A DNA stretch of 11,459 nt from CAYOVG01 sp964407285 (GTDB lineage: Bacteria; Desulfobacterota; Syntrophobacteria; Syntrophobacterales; Syntrophobacteraceae). The notes beneath the pieces are model-generated. The model did no database searches. It was not told where the DNA came from and saw nothing but the letters and a program-made list of their open reading frames with translations. Each line of letters opens with the position of its first letter. The stretch's first letter is position 1. Location of the stretch: NCBI GenBank assembly GCA_964407285.1, contig CAYOVG010000235.1:1-11459 (forward strand), given 5' to 3'. Below, piece after piece: positions 1 through 7,375 of this stretch. A program made the translations under genes and the position numbers.

Positions 1-1121
1 GTGGTCTTCTCGGGGCGCACTTCTTCAACCTTGATGATATGGAACCCGAACTGGGAACGCACCAGGTCGCTCACCTGTCCCGGCTGCAGCGCAAACGCGG
101 CTTCGGAGAAAGCGGGGACCATCTTGTCCCGGCTGAAGAAGCCGAGATCGCCGCCCTTCGGAACCGACCCCGGATCTTCGGAATGCTGTGTGGCCAACGC
201 GGCGAAATCGCTTTCCGGCTTCCTGGCCTCTTCCAGCACCTTCCGCGCTTTTTCGCGAACTTCCCCGGCTTCCTCCTCGGACGCGCCTTCCACTACGCGA
301 AAGAGAATATGGCGGGCGCGCACCTGGGCATCCCGGTGGTACCTGCTCTTGTGGTCCTCGTAGTATGCAGCGATTTCCTCATCCGAAGCGGAAACCCCTT
401 CCATGAAGGCGTCGGTTTTGAACGTCACAATGGAAAACCGTCTCTTCTCGGGATCGCGGTATTGCTCCTGGTGCTCCGTATAATAGGCTTGCGCCGCGGC
501 GTCATCAACGGAAACCTGCTGCTCGAACGCTTTGGGATCGAACTGCGCGCAGTCCAACTGATACTGGGTCTCATTGAACTGCAAGAAGGCGCGCGCTTCC
601 TCATCGGAAACCATAACGCGGCGTTTGATGAACGCCTCCACGTTCTGCATGGTGACGTTATCGGCCAGTTGGCTTTCGTACTCCTGGGGAGTCATGCGGA
701 ACTGGCGCAGGACCCTGACGTAAGTATCCTGGTCGAATTTCCCGTCCTTCCGGAATCCGGCGCTTTTCAGGATGGCCTGGCGGACATCGTCGTCCGTGGC
801 GGTGAGTCCAAGCTCCCGCGCGGCCTTCATGATGACATAGCGCTTCAATATGATATTCAGGGCCTGTTCCTCGAGATTGAGCTGCTTCAGGAAGTCGTCG
901 GTGATCACGCTTCCGAACTGCTTCCGATAGGTATCCACGAGATAATCATATTGCCGGGCGTACTCCTCACGCGTAATGTCATGGCCGTCTATGCGGGCTA
1001 CGGCGGTGGTCTGCACGGATTCCATGGTAGAGCCTCCCCACCACACGAATGCAACCGCGATGAGGATAAGGAGAGCCTTTATTACCCAGGATGTTGCGTG
1101 TTTTCTGAAAAAGTTGAGCAT
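1..1121 (-). CDS. PpiD/SurA-type membrane-anchored peptidyl-prolyl isomerase, C-terminus off window
   Basis: The minus frame is open from an ATG at 1121 to the window edge, giving 373 visible residues and no stop. The product begins MLNFFRKHATSWVIKAL, a short basic N-terminus followed by one hydrophobic helix (about residues 12-28), as in PpiD. A SurA_N-like helical chaperone region follows (about 40-260). A parvulin rotamase domain starts near residue 267 (RARHILF, H271), continues through GGDLGFFSRD and ends with QFGFHIIKVEEVRPEK. The family folds outer-membrane and periplasmic proteins at the outer face of the inner membrane. E. coli PpiD is about 620 residues, so perhaps 100-250 residues are missing here. 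An AAGGAGG lies 12 nt before the ATG. The gene diverges from the hybrid kinase. Family assignment is secure; PpiD rather than SurA is inferred from the uncleaved-looking anchor. Confidence 0.9.
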   Translation of the reverse strand, partial: MLNFFRKHATSWVIKALLILIAVAFVWWGGSTMESVQTTAVARIDGHDITREEYARQYDYLVDTYRKQFGSVITDDFLKQLNLEEQALNIILKRYVIMKAARELGLTATDDDVRQAILKSAGFRKDGKFDQDTYVRVLRQFRMTPQEYESQLADNVTMQNVEAFIKRRVMVSDEEARAFLQFNETQYQLDCAQFDPKAFEQQVSVDDAAAQAYYTEHQEQYRDPEKRRFSIVTFKTDAFMEGVSASDEEIAAYYEDHKSRYHRDAQVRARHILFRVVEGASEEEAGEVREKARKVLEEARKPESDFAALATQHSEDPGSVPKGGDLGFFSRDKMVPAFSEAAFALQPGQVSDLVRSQFGFHIIKVEEVRPEKT

Positions 1122-1238
1122 GAGCCGAATGATCCTCCTTGGGGCGAACGGAAAAGCCGGGCTGGAAAAGAGGCGCGGACTTCCGTTCCGTTACGGCCCG
1201 AAATCCCGTCCAGCCGAATCAATGATCTATCTCCAAAT

Positions 1239-1244
1239 ATTATA
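1239..1244 (-). promoter_or_regulatory. Candidate -10 box for the ppiD-like gene
   Basis: The minus strand reads a perfect TATAAT here inside an A/T-rich patch of an otherwise GC-rich spacer. It lies about 118 nt upstream of the ATG at 1121. No good TTGACA-like -35 sits 16-18 nt further upstream, so the call rests on the -10 and on position. The implied leader would be about 110 nt. Confidence 0.35.
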
Positions 1245-1566
1245 AGTAACATTCGATGGCGGAATTCGACAACCCCGAAAATCGCCACGCGCACAGCGTG
1301 GGCAAAACCGGACGACACCCACGGGCCGGCGTTTCCGCGAAGACGGTGGTACCTGGAATGAGCGGATTTCGGGATTGTCCCGAGCTTCCCCTCCTTCGAA
1401 TTCATTGGTGTTGAATATACATCCTTCCTCCACTCGGGTCAACGTGAGTTCTCCGGATAAATAGGGCTCTCACCCCCCGCGGAGACGGAAGACCGCTTGT
1501 ATTTGGATCAACCATGATGTAATGTTGGGCCTTCACTGCACCGGCTTAAAGATTCCAGGAATCTCG

Positions 1567-1602
1567 ATGGACAGCATACCGGATTCACATACGAGCATTT
1601 GA
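1567..1602 (+). CDS. Possible 11-residue leader ORF before the kinase
   Basis: ATG at 1567 starts the peptide MDSIPDSHTSI and ends with TGA at 1600-1602. An AGGA at 1557-1560 sits 6 nt before the ATG, a better ribosome site than anything in front of the 1267-residue kinase. The second copy of the tandem repeat continues the same frame (IPDLHTSI, then TGA at 1627-1629), and the kinase ATG begins at 1631, one base after that second TGA. With a single repeat copy the leader stop would abut the kinase start, so translational coupling is a plausible role. This is inference; the ORF is tiny and could be chance. Confidence 0.35.
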   Translation: MDSIPDSHTSI

Positions 1603-1629
1603 ATACCGGATTTACATACGAGCATTTGA
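1576..1629 (+). repeat. 27-bp perfect-phase tandem duplication abutting the kinase start
   Basis: Two adjacent 27-bp copies (1576-1602 and 1603-1629) differ at one base (C versus T). Each starts ATACCGGATT and ends GAGCATTTGA. The second copy ends two bases before the ATG at 1631. The unit is nine codons long, so it preserves reading frame. It duplicates the end of the leader ORF including its stop codon and pushes the upstream AGGA 27 nt further from the kinase ATG. Confidence 0.95.
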
Positions 1630-1630
1630 T

Positions 1631-4600
1631 ATGAATAGATTCCGTCGAACCATACTCATTGCGCTGAGCGCGCTCGTTTTGATTTCACCAGGTTGGTTCG
1701 ATGGAAAGAGCCATGGGGAAAGCCCGGCGGAAGACCGGGTCGCGCGCATCGGGATACTGGCCAGGAGGGGGGTTGAAGAATGCATCCGGAGTTGGACCCC
1801 GACGGCTCAATACCTGGCGGAGCGGATACCGGGCACGCGATTCGAGATCGTTCCCCTCACTTTTGAAGCTATCTCCGCCGCGGTCGCGACCCGGCAGGTC
1901 GAATTCCTCATCGCCAACTCTTCCATTTACGTCGAAATGCAGGCCTTGTACGGAATCAGCCGGATGGCGACCATGAGGGCGTCCAGGTCGCCCGCCTATT
2001 CCGCCGTGTTCGGCGGCGTTGTCTTCTGCCGGGCCGACCGCGACGACATCGACACCCTCGAGGAACTCCGGGGAAAATCCTTCGTGGCCGTCGATGAAAC
2101 CTCGCTCGGAGGTTGGAGGGCGGCATGGAGGGAAATCAAGAGAGCCGGGATCGATCCCTATCGGGACTTCTCTCCCCTGCTCTTCGCGGGCACTCATGAC
2201 GAAGTCGTCAAAGCCGTCCTGGACCGCAAGGTTGATGCGGGCACGGTCAGCACCTCCATTATCGAAGCCATGATCGGGGAGGGACTGCTCGCTCCCGGCT
2301 CTCTCAAAGTGATACACGAACAGCGGATCGGCGAATTCCCATACCGTCTCAGCACCCGCCTCTATCCCGAATGGCCTTTCGCGAAACTGAAACACACTCC
2401 CAATGCGCTTGCGGAACGGGTGTGCGTTGCGCTGCTCGGCATGGATCGCGACTGCATGCCGGCCAGGGCGGCGAACTGCCAGGGATGGACCATCCCCCTC
2501 GACTACGGATCGGTAGAGGAATGTTTGAAGGAACTCCGGATAGGCATTTACGAAGATTACGGAAAGGCGACTCTCACCGATATCCTGCAAAGCTATCGAT
2601 GGTGGGTCGCCGGAGGCATGGCGCTGCTCGTCCTGCTCATTGTAGTCGTCATCCGGAGTCTCCACCTGAACCGCAAGCTCCTCCAGTCCAAGGCGACGAT
2701 GGAGATGGAAATAGCGGAGCGCAAACGCACGGAACAGGCGCTAAGGGAGAGCGAGCGCAAGCACCAGGAATTGTACGGCCTCTTGAGGCTCATCGGGGAC
2801 AACGTACCCGATCTCATCTGGGCCAAGGACATGGACGGACGATTCCTGTTCGTAAACCAGGCCATGTGCGACAAGCTGCTCATGTGCGCCACGCCGGACG
2901 AAGCTGTCGGCAACGACGACCACTTCTTTTCGGAACGGGAACGCAATGCCGCATACGTTCACACATTCGGGCAACTGTGTGTTGACTCGGATTCGATCGT
3001 CAAGGAGACCATGGCTCCGGCACGATTTCTCGAACAGGGGATGGTGAGGAGCGAACCGCTCATACTTGACGTGCACAAGGCCCCCTTACTGCACGAAAGC
3101 GGGCGAATGATCGGAACGGTCGGATGCGGACGGGACGTTACCAAGGAAAAAGAGATCGAGAAAGCACTGCGTGAAAGTGAGTTGTATTCCAGGACCATAC
3201 TGGAATCCATCCAGGCGGGGGTCCTCGTCATCGACGCCGACACTCACACCATCGTCGACGCCAACCCCATGGCGGCGCTCATGATCGGAACCTCCAAGGA
3301 AAACATCGTCGGAAGGCTGTGCAGCGACTTCATTTGCCGTGACGGTGTATCCAGTTGCCCGATCACCGGCCACGGACAGACCATTGATTCATCGGAGTGG
3401 ACCTTGCTCGCCGCGGACGGCCGGAAGATCGAAATTCTGAGGACCGTGGCTCCGATCACGCTGGAAAGCCGGGTTCTCCTGCTGGAGAACTTCGTCAGCA
3501 TCAGCGAGCAGAAGCGCACGGAAAAGGAACTGCGCGAGAGTGAAGCCAGAATTCGCGCCCTTTTCGACGCGACGACGGACTCCGCCATTCTGATGGACAC
3601 CGGCGGCAAGGTCCTTGCGCTCAACTATGTGGCTGCGCAACGGCGCGGCAGAAGTCCCGACGAAATGGTCGGCAAATCCATTTACGCCTTCCTGCCGCCG
3701 GAAGCGGCCGATCTTCGAAAGGCCGAGATCGAGAAGGTCATACGGAACGGCGAGAGTGTCTCCTTCAGTGAGGACAGGGAAGGCAGATCTTTCATGCTCC
3801 GGATCTTCCCCATATTCGACACCGGCGCCCAGGTCGTGCAACTGGCGAGCTTCTCACGGGATATCACGGAACAAAAGGAAGCCGAGAGGGAGCGGTACGA
3901 AAGGCAGCAGCTTTTCAAAACTCTGGCCGAAAACGCTCCCATGGGGATCTCGCTCATGAGGACGGATTTCAGTTTCGAGTACCTCAATCCCGGATTCAGC
4001 GAGATGTTCGGGTACACCGTCGAGGACCTTCCGGACAAGCCGGCATGGTTCGACAAGGCTTACCCCAATCCTCTGAAACGCGAGGAGCGGATTTCTCAAT
4101 GGAAAGAGCACCTGCGGGACAGGTCCTCGGCGGGAGATTCGCTCGAAATGACCTTGAGGGTGCGCTGCAAGGACGGAAGAGACAAAATCATCTGTTTACG
4201 GTCCGTCATCATGGATGACGGCAGGCAACTCGTCACGTACCAGGACATAACCGAACAGCGCAAGCTGGAAGCCCAGGTGCGGCAGGCCCAAAAACTACAG
4301 GCCATCGGCACCCTGGCAGGCGGCATCGCGCACGATTTCAACAATATCCTTATGCCCATCATCGGGTATACGGAAATGGCCATGGACGATATCGCAAATG
4401 ACAGCCAACTTCATAGGAACCTCGAGCGGGTGCTCCAGAGCGGACACCGCGCCCGGGAACTCGTCCGGCAAATACTGGCCTTCAGCCGCCAGTCGGAAGA
4501 AGACAAACGTCCCGTGCGGATAAGCCTCATCGTAAAGGAGATCTTGCATCTTCTCAGGGCGGCGCTGCCCCCCAACATCGAAATCCGCACCAGCATCGCC

Positions 4601-5434
4601 CCGGAAGCCGCAACCGGCACGGTGCTCGCCGACCCCACGCAGATCCACCAGATTATCATGAATCTTTGCACCAACGCCGCCCACGCCATGCGGGGAAAAG
4701 GCGGGCTCCTCGAAATCGGCCTCGCCGGCGTTGACCATGGGATCGAAGACGGGGGCGAATGGAACCCGGACCTTAAACCCGGCCGATATCTGAAGCTTTT
4801 TGTCGCGGATACGGGCCACGGAATGTCCAGGGACATCCTGGAGAGGATCTTCGACCCTTATTTCACCACGAAGGAACAGGGCGAGGGGACGGGGCTGGGT
4901 CTTTCCGTGGCGTACGGCATCGTTCACAGTCACGGCGGACGGATCTACGCTCACAGCGAACCCGGCAACGGCAGCTCGTTCGACGTGTTCTTGCCGAGAA
5001 TCGAGATGGCGGCCGAACCGGGCAGCGGCCGGTCACGACGGATACCCGGGGGTACCGGTTGCATTCTGTTTGTGGATGACGAGGCCGTAATCGCCGAAAT
5101 GGCGCAACAGATGCTCGGGAACCTGGGATACCGGGTCGTGGCCGAAACGAGCAGCACTGAAGCGCTGGAGACCTTTCGTTCATCGCCTGAGCGCTTCGAC
5201 CTGCTCATTACCGATCTTGCGATGCCCGGTATGACGGGCACGGAATTGACGAAGGAATTGCACGCCGTTCGCCCCGGCCTGCCGGTTATTCTGTGCACCG
5301 GATTCAGCGAGTCCTTGTCCAGGGATAACGCGGCCGCGTCCGGAATACGGGAATTCGTGATGAAACCCATTATCCGGCGTGAACTTGCGGAGGCAATCCG
5401 GCGGGCGCTGGAACCTGCCGCGGACACGGAGTGA
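1631..5434 (+). CDS. Hybrid sensor histidine kinase: PhnD-like sensor, four PAS, HisKA, HATPase, receiver
   Basis: 1267 residues. A signal peptide (1-30) leads into a PhnD/phosphonate-type periplasmic binding domain (about 36-310; VARIGILARRGVEECIRSW, then a GTHDEVVKAVLDRKVDAG region). A TM helix follows (about 324-342), then a coiled linker and four PAS domains (about 378-507, 514-630, 635-750, 760-878), each followed by a DITEQ- or ISEQ-like joint. HisKA carries the phosphoacceptor H901 in GGIAHDFNNIL. HATPase_c shows the N box (N1015), DTGHG (D1060), FDPYFTTK and GTGLGLS. The C-terminal receiver has acidic D1149/D1150, phosphoacceptor D1195 (TDLAMPG), T1223 and K1245, all intact. Related PhnD-like sensors such as TtrS or ThsS detect sulfur oxyanions; the ligand here is unknown. 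ATG 1631 is the first start in frame after a stop at 1547, and it lacks a good Shine-Dalgarno. No dedicated DNA-binding regulator is adjacent. Confidence 0.95.
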   Translation: MNRFRRTILIALSALVLISPGWFDGKSHGESPAEDRVARIGILARRGVEECIRSWTPTAQYLAERIPGTRFEIVPLTFEAISAAVATRQVEFLIANSSIYVEMQALYGISRMATMRASRSPAYSAVFGGVVFCRADRDDIDTLEELRGKSFVAVDETSLGGWRAAWREIKRAGIDPYRDFSPLLFAGTHDEVVKAVLDRKVDAGTVSTSIIEAMIGEGLLAPGSLKVIHEQRIGEFPYRLSTRLYPEWPFAKLKHTPNALAERVCVALLGMDRDCMPARAANCQGWTIPLDYGSVEECLKELRIGIYEDYGKATLTDILQSYRWWVAGGMALLVLLIVVVIRSLHLNRKLLQSKATMEMEIAERKRTEQALRESERKHQELYGLLRLIGDNVPDLIWAKDMDGRFLFVNQAMCDKLLMCATPDEAVGNDDHFFSERERNAAYVHTFGQLCVDSDSIVKETMAPARFLEQGMVRSEPLILDVHKAPLLHESGRMIGTVGCGRDVTKEKEIEKALRESELYSRTILESIQAGVLVIDADTHTIVDANPMAALMIGTSKENIVGRLCSDFICRDGVSSCPITGHGQTIDSSEWTLLAADGRKIEILRTVAPITLESRVLLLENFVSISEQKRTEKELRESEARIRALFDATTDSAILMDTGGKVLALNYVAAQRRGRSPDEMVGKSIYAFLPPEAADLRKAEIEKVIRNGESVSFSEDREGRSFMLRIFPIFDTGAQVVQLASFSRDITEQKEAERERYERQQLFKTLAENAPMGISLMRTDFSFEYLNPGFSEMFGYTVEDLPDKPAWFDKAYPNPLKREERISQWKEHLRDRSSAGDSLEMTLRVRCKDGRDKIICLRSVIMDDGRQLVTYQDITEQRKLEAQVRQAQKLQAIGTLAGGIAHDFNNILMPIIGYTEMAMDDIANDSQLHRNLERVLQSGHRARELVRQILAFSRQSEEDKRPVRISLIVKEILHLLRAALPPNIEIRTSIAPEAATGTVLADPTQIHQIIMNLCTNAAHAMRGKGGLLEIGLAGVDHGIEDGGEWNPDLKPGRYLKLFVADTGHGMSRDILERIFDPYFTTKEQGEGTGLGLSVAYGIVHSHGGRIYAHSEPGNGSSFDVFLPRIEMAAEPGSGRSRRIPGGTGCILFVDDEAVIAEMAQQMLGNLGYRVVAETSSTEALETFRSSPERFDLLITDLAMPGMTGTELTKELHAVRPGLPVILCTGFSESLSRDNAAASGIREFVMKPIIRRELAEAIRRALEPAADTE

Positions 5435-5480
5435 GAGAGAGGTTGCGGGGGGCGAGTTACGGGTTGCGAGTTGCGGGTTT

Positions 5481-5636
5481 CGGGTTGCGCGTTGTGAGTT
5501 CGAAATTTCAGAGATATGACCATTTTGCGGGTGGTTGCGGGGCGGGGCGGGAGCGTTGTTGGTGATGCGGGTTGCGGGTTGCGCGTTGCGAGTTCGAGAT
5601 TTCAGGAGACATGACCATTTTGCGGGTGGTTGCGGG
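5481..5636 (+). repeat. Two copies of a 61/62-bp direct repeat within GGGTTGCG-rich DNA
   Basis: Copy 1 is at 5481-5541 and copy 2 at 5575-5636. Both start CGGGTTGCGCGTTG and end ATTTTGCGGGTGGTTGCGGG, with a few substitutions and one indel in the middle. The flanks (5441-5480, 5542-5574) are made of related G-rich words such as GGGTTGCGAGTTGCGGG. The strand asymmetry (G/T on plus) is strong. No mobile-element gene is associated. Confidence 0.85.
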
Positions 5637-5701
5637 TTTACCGAAGAGCAGAGATCAGACCCATTTCGCTGGTGACGGAAGTCGGTAGTCGGATTCGAAT
5701 T

Positions 5702-5741
5702 CCGGAGGTCGGAATGGATTTGTCCGATTTCCGCCCTCCGG
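5702..5741. repeat. 40-nt intergenic hairpin
   Basis: CCGGAGG at 5702-5708 pairs with CCTCCGG at 5735-5741. After a one-base mismatch, CGGAA (5710-5714) pairs with TTCCG (5729-5733), and GGA (5716-5718) can pair with TCC (5723-5725) over a short loop. No T-run follows on either strand, so it is not a canonical intrinsic terminator. It could be a dispersed palindromic element or an mRNA 3'-end stabiliser for the kinase transcript. Confidence 0.6.
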
Positions 5742-6015
5742 CATCCGTAAACACCGAGAGCACAGAGGAGTGCTGAGGAAATACCGCGCTATTTCGTCCT
5801 ATTGAGGCACAGATTCCCGGTCGCGCCGCCTCCCGGCCCGAAACGCGCAGCTTCTCTCACCCGGGCATCCGCGGGCCGCGCCTCGCCACACCTGCCTGCG
5901 TACAACCGCGCCTGCCTTCGTACGTACGGCCCCGCCACGGACGCACCTCCGAGCCAATGCACGTATGACGACGCCCGCCATACGCTTGCTTCGGCGGCGC
6001 GTCGTCCTTCGTCTT

Positions 6016-7077
6016 CTAATGATAACCTACCGACGTCGTCTGCTGTTGCATGTCGCCTTCCGCCTGGTTGATGGCGGACAGCTTCCACTGCGACGAACCG
6101 ATATCGCGGGTGAATGTCCAGAACTCCTGGAACTTCACCGGGTTCAATTTATCTCCACCGACCACCTGCCCGGTCTTCGCGTCCACCGTGTAATCCAGCA
6201 GATTGGCGGTGAACAGCGCGGTAACGTATTCCCGGCCCGATTCCTGCCAGGCTTCGGACGGTTCCACGCGGCGAATGGCGATGTTCTCCAGGCGGTTCAC
6301 CACGCCCTGCCGCCTCATCTTATCGAACTCCGCGGTGAAGAAATCCGCCATTTCCCTCGTGAGCATGTGTTCGATCCCACTGAGGCTAAGATTCATCCAC
6401 CCCGCCTGAATGCGGAAGAACATGTCCTGGAACTTTTCCTTCAGCGCCTCCACATCGAAATCGGGGTCATACTGCCTGATTTGCTGAAATCCCCTGTCGA
6501 GTTCGCCTGCGGCGGTCCCGTAACCCGCATCCGGATAACCTCCGGAATAGCGCGTATCGGTTGCATTATTGGACCGGTCCCCCTGCGAATATCCCGATCC
6601 ACCGTCGGAATATCCGGCTCCCGACTGCTGGATGCGTCTTTTCTTGAAGAACTTCCAGCCGAAGTAAACCAGAAGACCGATGATGAGAATATCGAGGAGC
6701 CCGATCCCGCCGCCATGGCCTCCGCCGGTAGCGGCATGGCCAGTTCCGCCGAACAGCATATTGCCGATCATTCCGCCGACAAGCCCGCCGGCCAGCCCTT
6801 GCACGAAGGGATTACGGGTAAATCCTCCCGAAGGTTGGGAAAAGGGCGAACCGGGTGAAGTGCGTCCCGGCGCGCTGAGTCCCGGTGACGGCGACGAGGG
6901 GCCGGACGGCGCCCTCGGGGCCGAAAAACTCCTGCTTCCTCTGCTGCCCGACGAGCCGCCGCCTCCGGCCCGAGCCCACGCATCGGAAACTGTGATCATA
7001 GTCGTCCCGAACAAGAACAGGACCGACAACAAAGCAACAAGGTATGTTCTGATCTTTCTTCCATTTTTTCGTACCAT
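6016..7077 (-). CDS. Tim44-like domain membrane protein
   Basis: From the ATG at 7077 the product is 353 residues. A signal peptide (MVRKNGRKIRTYLVALL..., cleavage likely after AWA, residue 35) is followed by a Gly/Ser/Pro-rich segment (36-95), a glycine-zipper-like patch (96-113: GLAGGLVGGMIGNMLFGG), a TM helix (about 125-143) with FKKRR behind it, a Gly/Tyr/Ser-rich linker, and a C-terminal Tim44-like domain (about 190-338). The domain is named for the mitochondrial import-motor subunit; bacterial versions are envelope proteins of unclear role. Two starts are plausible: ATG 7077 (GGGAGGA, about 6 nt away) and ATG 7104 (TAGGAG, 7 nt away; 362 residues). I chose 7077 because it gives a normal signal-peptide length. 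The TTG at 7149 has no such support. The gene lies downstream of a Mn2+ riboswitch and its terminator. Confidence 0.85.
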   Translation of the reverse strand: MVRKNGRKIRTYLVALLSVLFLFGTTMITVSDAWARAGGGGSSGSRGSRSFSAPRAPSGPSSPSPGLSAPGRTSPGSPFSQPSGGFTRNPFVQGLAGGLVGGMIGNMLFGGTGHAATGGGHGGGIGLLDILIIGLLVYFGWKFFKKRRIQQSGAGYSDGGSGYSQGDRSNNATDTRYSGGYPDAGYGTAAGELDRGFQQIRQYDPDFDVEALKEKFQDMFFRIQAGWMNLSLSGIEHMLTREMADFFTAEFDKMRRQGVVNRLENIAIRRVEPSEAWQESGREYVTALFTANLLDYTVDAKTGQVVGGDKLNPVKFQEFWTFTRDIGSSQWKLSAINQAEGDMQQQTTSVGYH

Positions 7078-7225
7078 CCGCAGTCCTCCCGGCTTTTCCG
7101 GCATGCTTATTCTCCTACCCCGTTCGTGGACAGGCCCGGCCACACCCAATTAGCGCCCATGCGGGGCGCATCGGATACCGGCCGCCGCCCGTCCTCCGCT
7201 CCATTCCAGCCCGAAAATCGCACTC

Positions 7226-7275
7226 AAAAAAAAACGAGACTCCGGGCGCGAATGCATATCGCACCAAAAGTCTCG
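7226..7275 (-). terminator. Intrinsic terminator forming the riboswitch expression platform
   Basis: On the minus strand CGAGACT (7275-7269) pairs with AGTCTCG (7241-7235), and the stem continues inward through GGTGCGA/TCGCGCC to a TATGCAT loop, about 17 bp with wobbles and one mismatch. Nine T follow (7234-7226). The 5' arm GAGACTTTTGG is also the conserved 3' end of the aptamer, so aptamer closing and terminator folding exclude each other. The hairpin lies about 120-150 nt before the Tim44-like start. Confidence 0.9.
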
Positions 7276-7368
7276 CTGATTGGCTCTTAACTCTTAACCA
7301 ACGGCAAAACCAAGCGTAGCTCCACGCTGTGATGATGACTTTGCCCTTTGTAGCTACTCCCTCTTGGG
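7264..7368 (-). ncRNA. yybP-ykoY manganese riboswitch aptamer
   Basis: The minus strand over about 105 nt carries the family's two conserved segments: GGGAGTAGC (7361-7353) near the 5' end and AGCGAGACTTTTGG at the 3' end. P1 forms between CCAAGAG (7367-7361) and CTTTTGG (7270-7264). Internal helices are visible: GGCAAA with TTTTGCC enclosing AGCGT/ACGCT, and TTGGTT with AGCCAA. The family binds Mn2+ at the junction loops contributed by these conserved segments and usually switches on Mn2+ exporters (MntP, P-type ATPases, TerC/Alx, UPF0016). Here the next gene is the Tim44-like protein. Because P1 shares bases with the terminator, Mn2+ binding should allow read-through (ON switch). Identification is by motif and architecture; no covariance model was run. 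Confidence 0.85.
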
Positions 7369-7375
7369 TACCTTA

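Larger units (their letters stand above)
1122..1630. other. Divergent intergenic spacer between the ppiD-like gene and the kinase
   Basis: About 510 bp without a convincing full-length gene. It should hold the promoters of both divergent genes. Visible contents are a minus-strand TATAAT at 1239-1244, a small hairpin-capable inverted repeat (CCACGC/GCGTGG) near 1288-1304, a weak plus-strand promoter candidate (TTGTAT at 1497, TGTAAT at 1518, short 15-nt spacer), the leader ORF at 1567 and the 27-bp tandem repeat next to the kinase start. The minus ORFs crossing it have no Shine-Dalgarno and no recognisable domain. Confidence 0.6.
5435..6015. other. Non-coding repeat-rich spacer downstream of both kinase and Tim44-like gene
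   Basis: About 580 bp between converging genes. From 5440 to 5640 it is built from GGGTTGCG/GAGTTGCG words with a 61/62-bp direct repeat. A 40-nt hairpin lies at 5702-5741. Near 5891-5923 a CCTGCCT(G/T)CGTAC word occurs twice, 20 bp apart. I see no U-tract terminator for the kinase, no Shine-Dalgarno-preceded ORF and no RNA gene. Translations of this stretch are low-complexity. Confidence 0.65.

Noticed and set aside
39..1361. 440-residue plus-strand ORF
   Set aside because: It is antisense to the PpiD-like gene, which has a clear parvulin domain, TM anchor and AAGGAGG. The plus translation shows no domain.
1685..2665. 326-residue minus ORF opposite the kinase sensor domain
   Set aside because: Shadow of a high-GC coding region; the plus-strand PhnD-like domain is coherent and the minus product is low in recognisable features.
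4951..5523. Minus ORF with TRNSQPVTRP-like low-complexity start
   Set aside because: Its beginning is the translation of GGGTTGCG-type repeats and the rest is antisense to the kinase receiver domain.
5789..6088. 99-residue minus ORF downstream of the Tim44-like gene
   Set aside because: Overlaps the Tim44-like 3' end in another frame, Arg/Ala-rich composition expected from GC-rich spacer, no ribosome site or domain.
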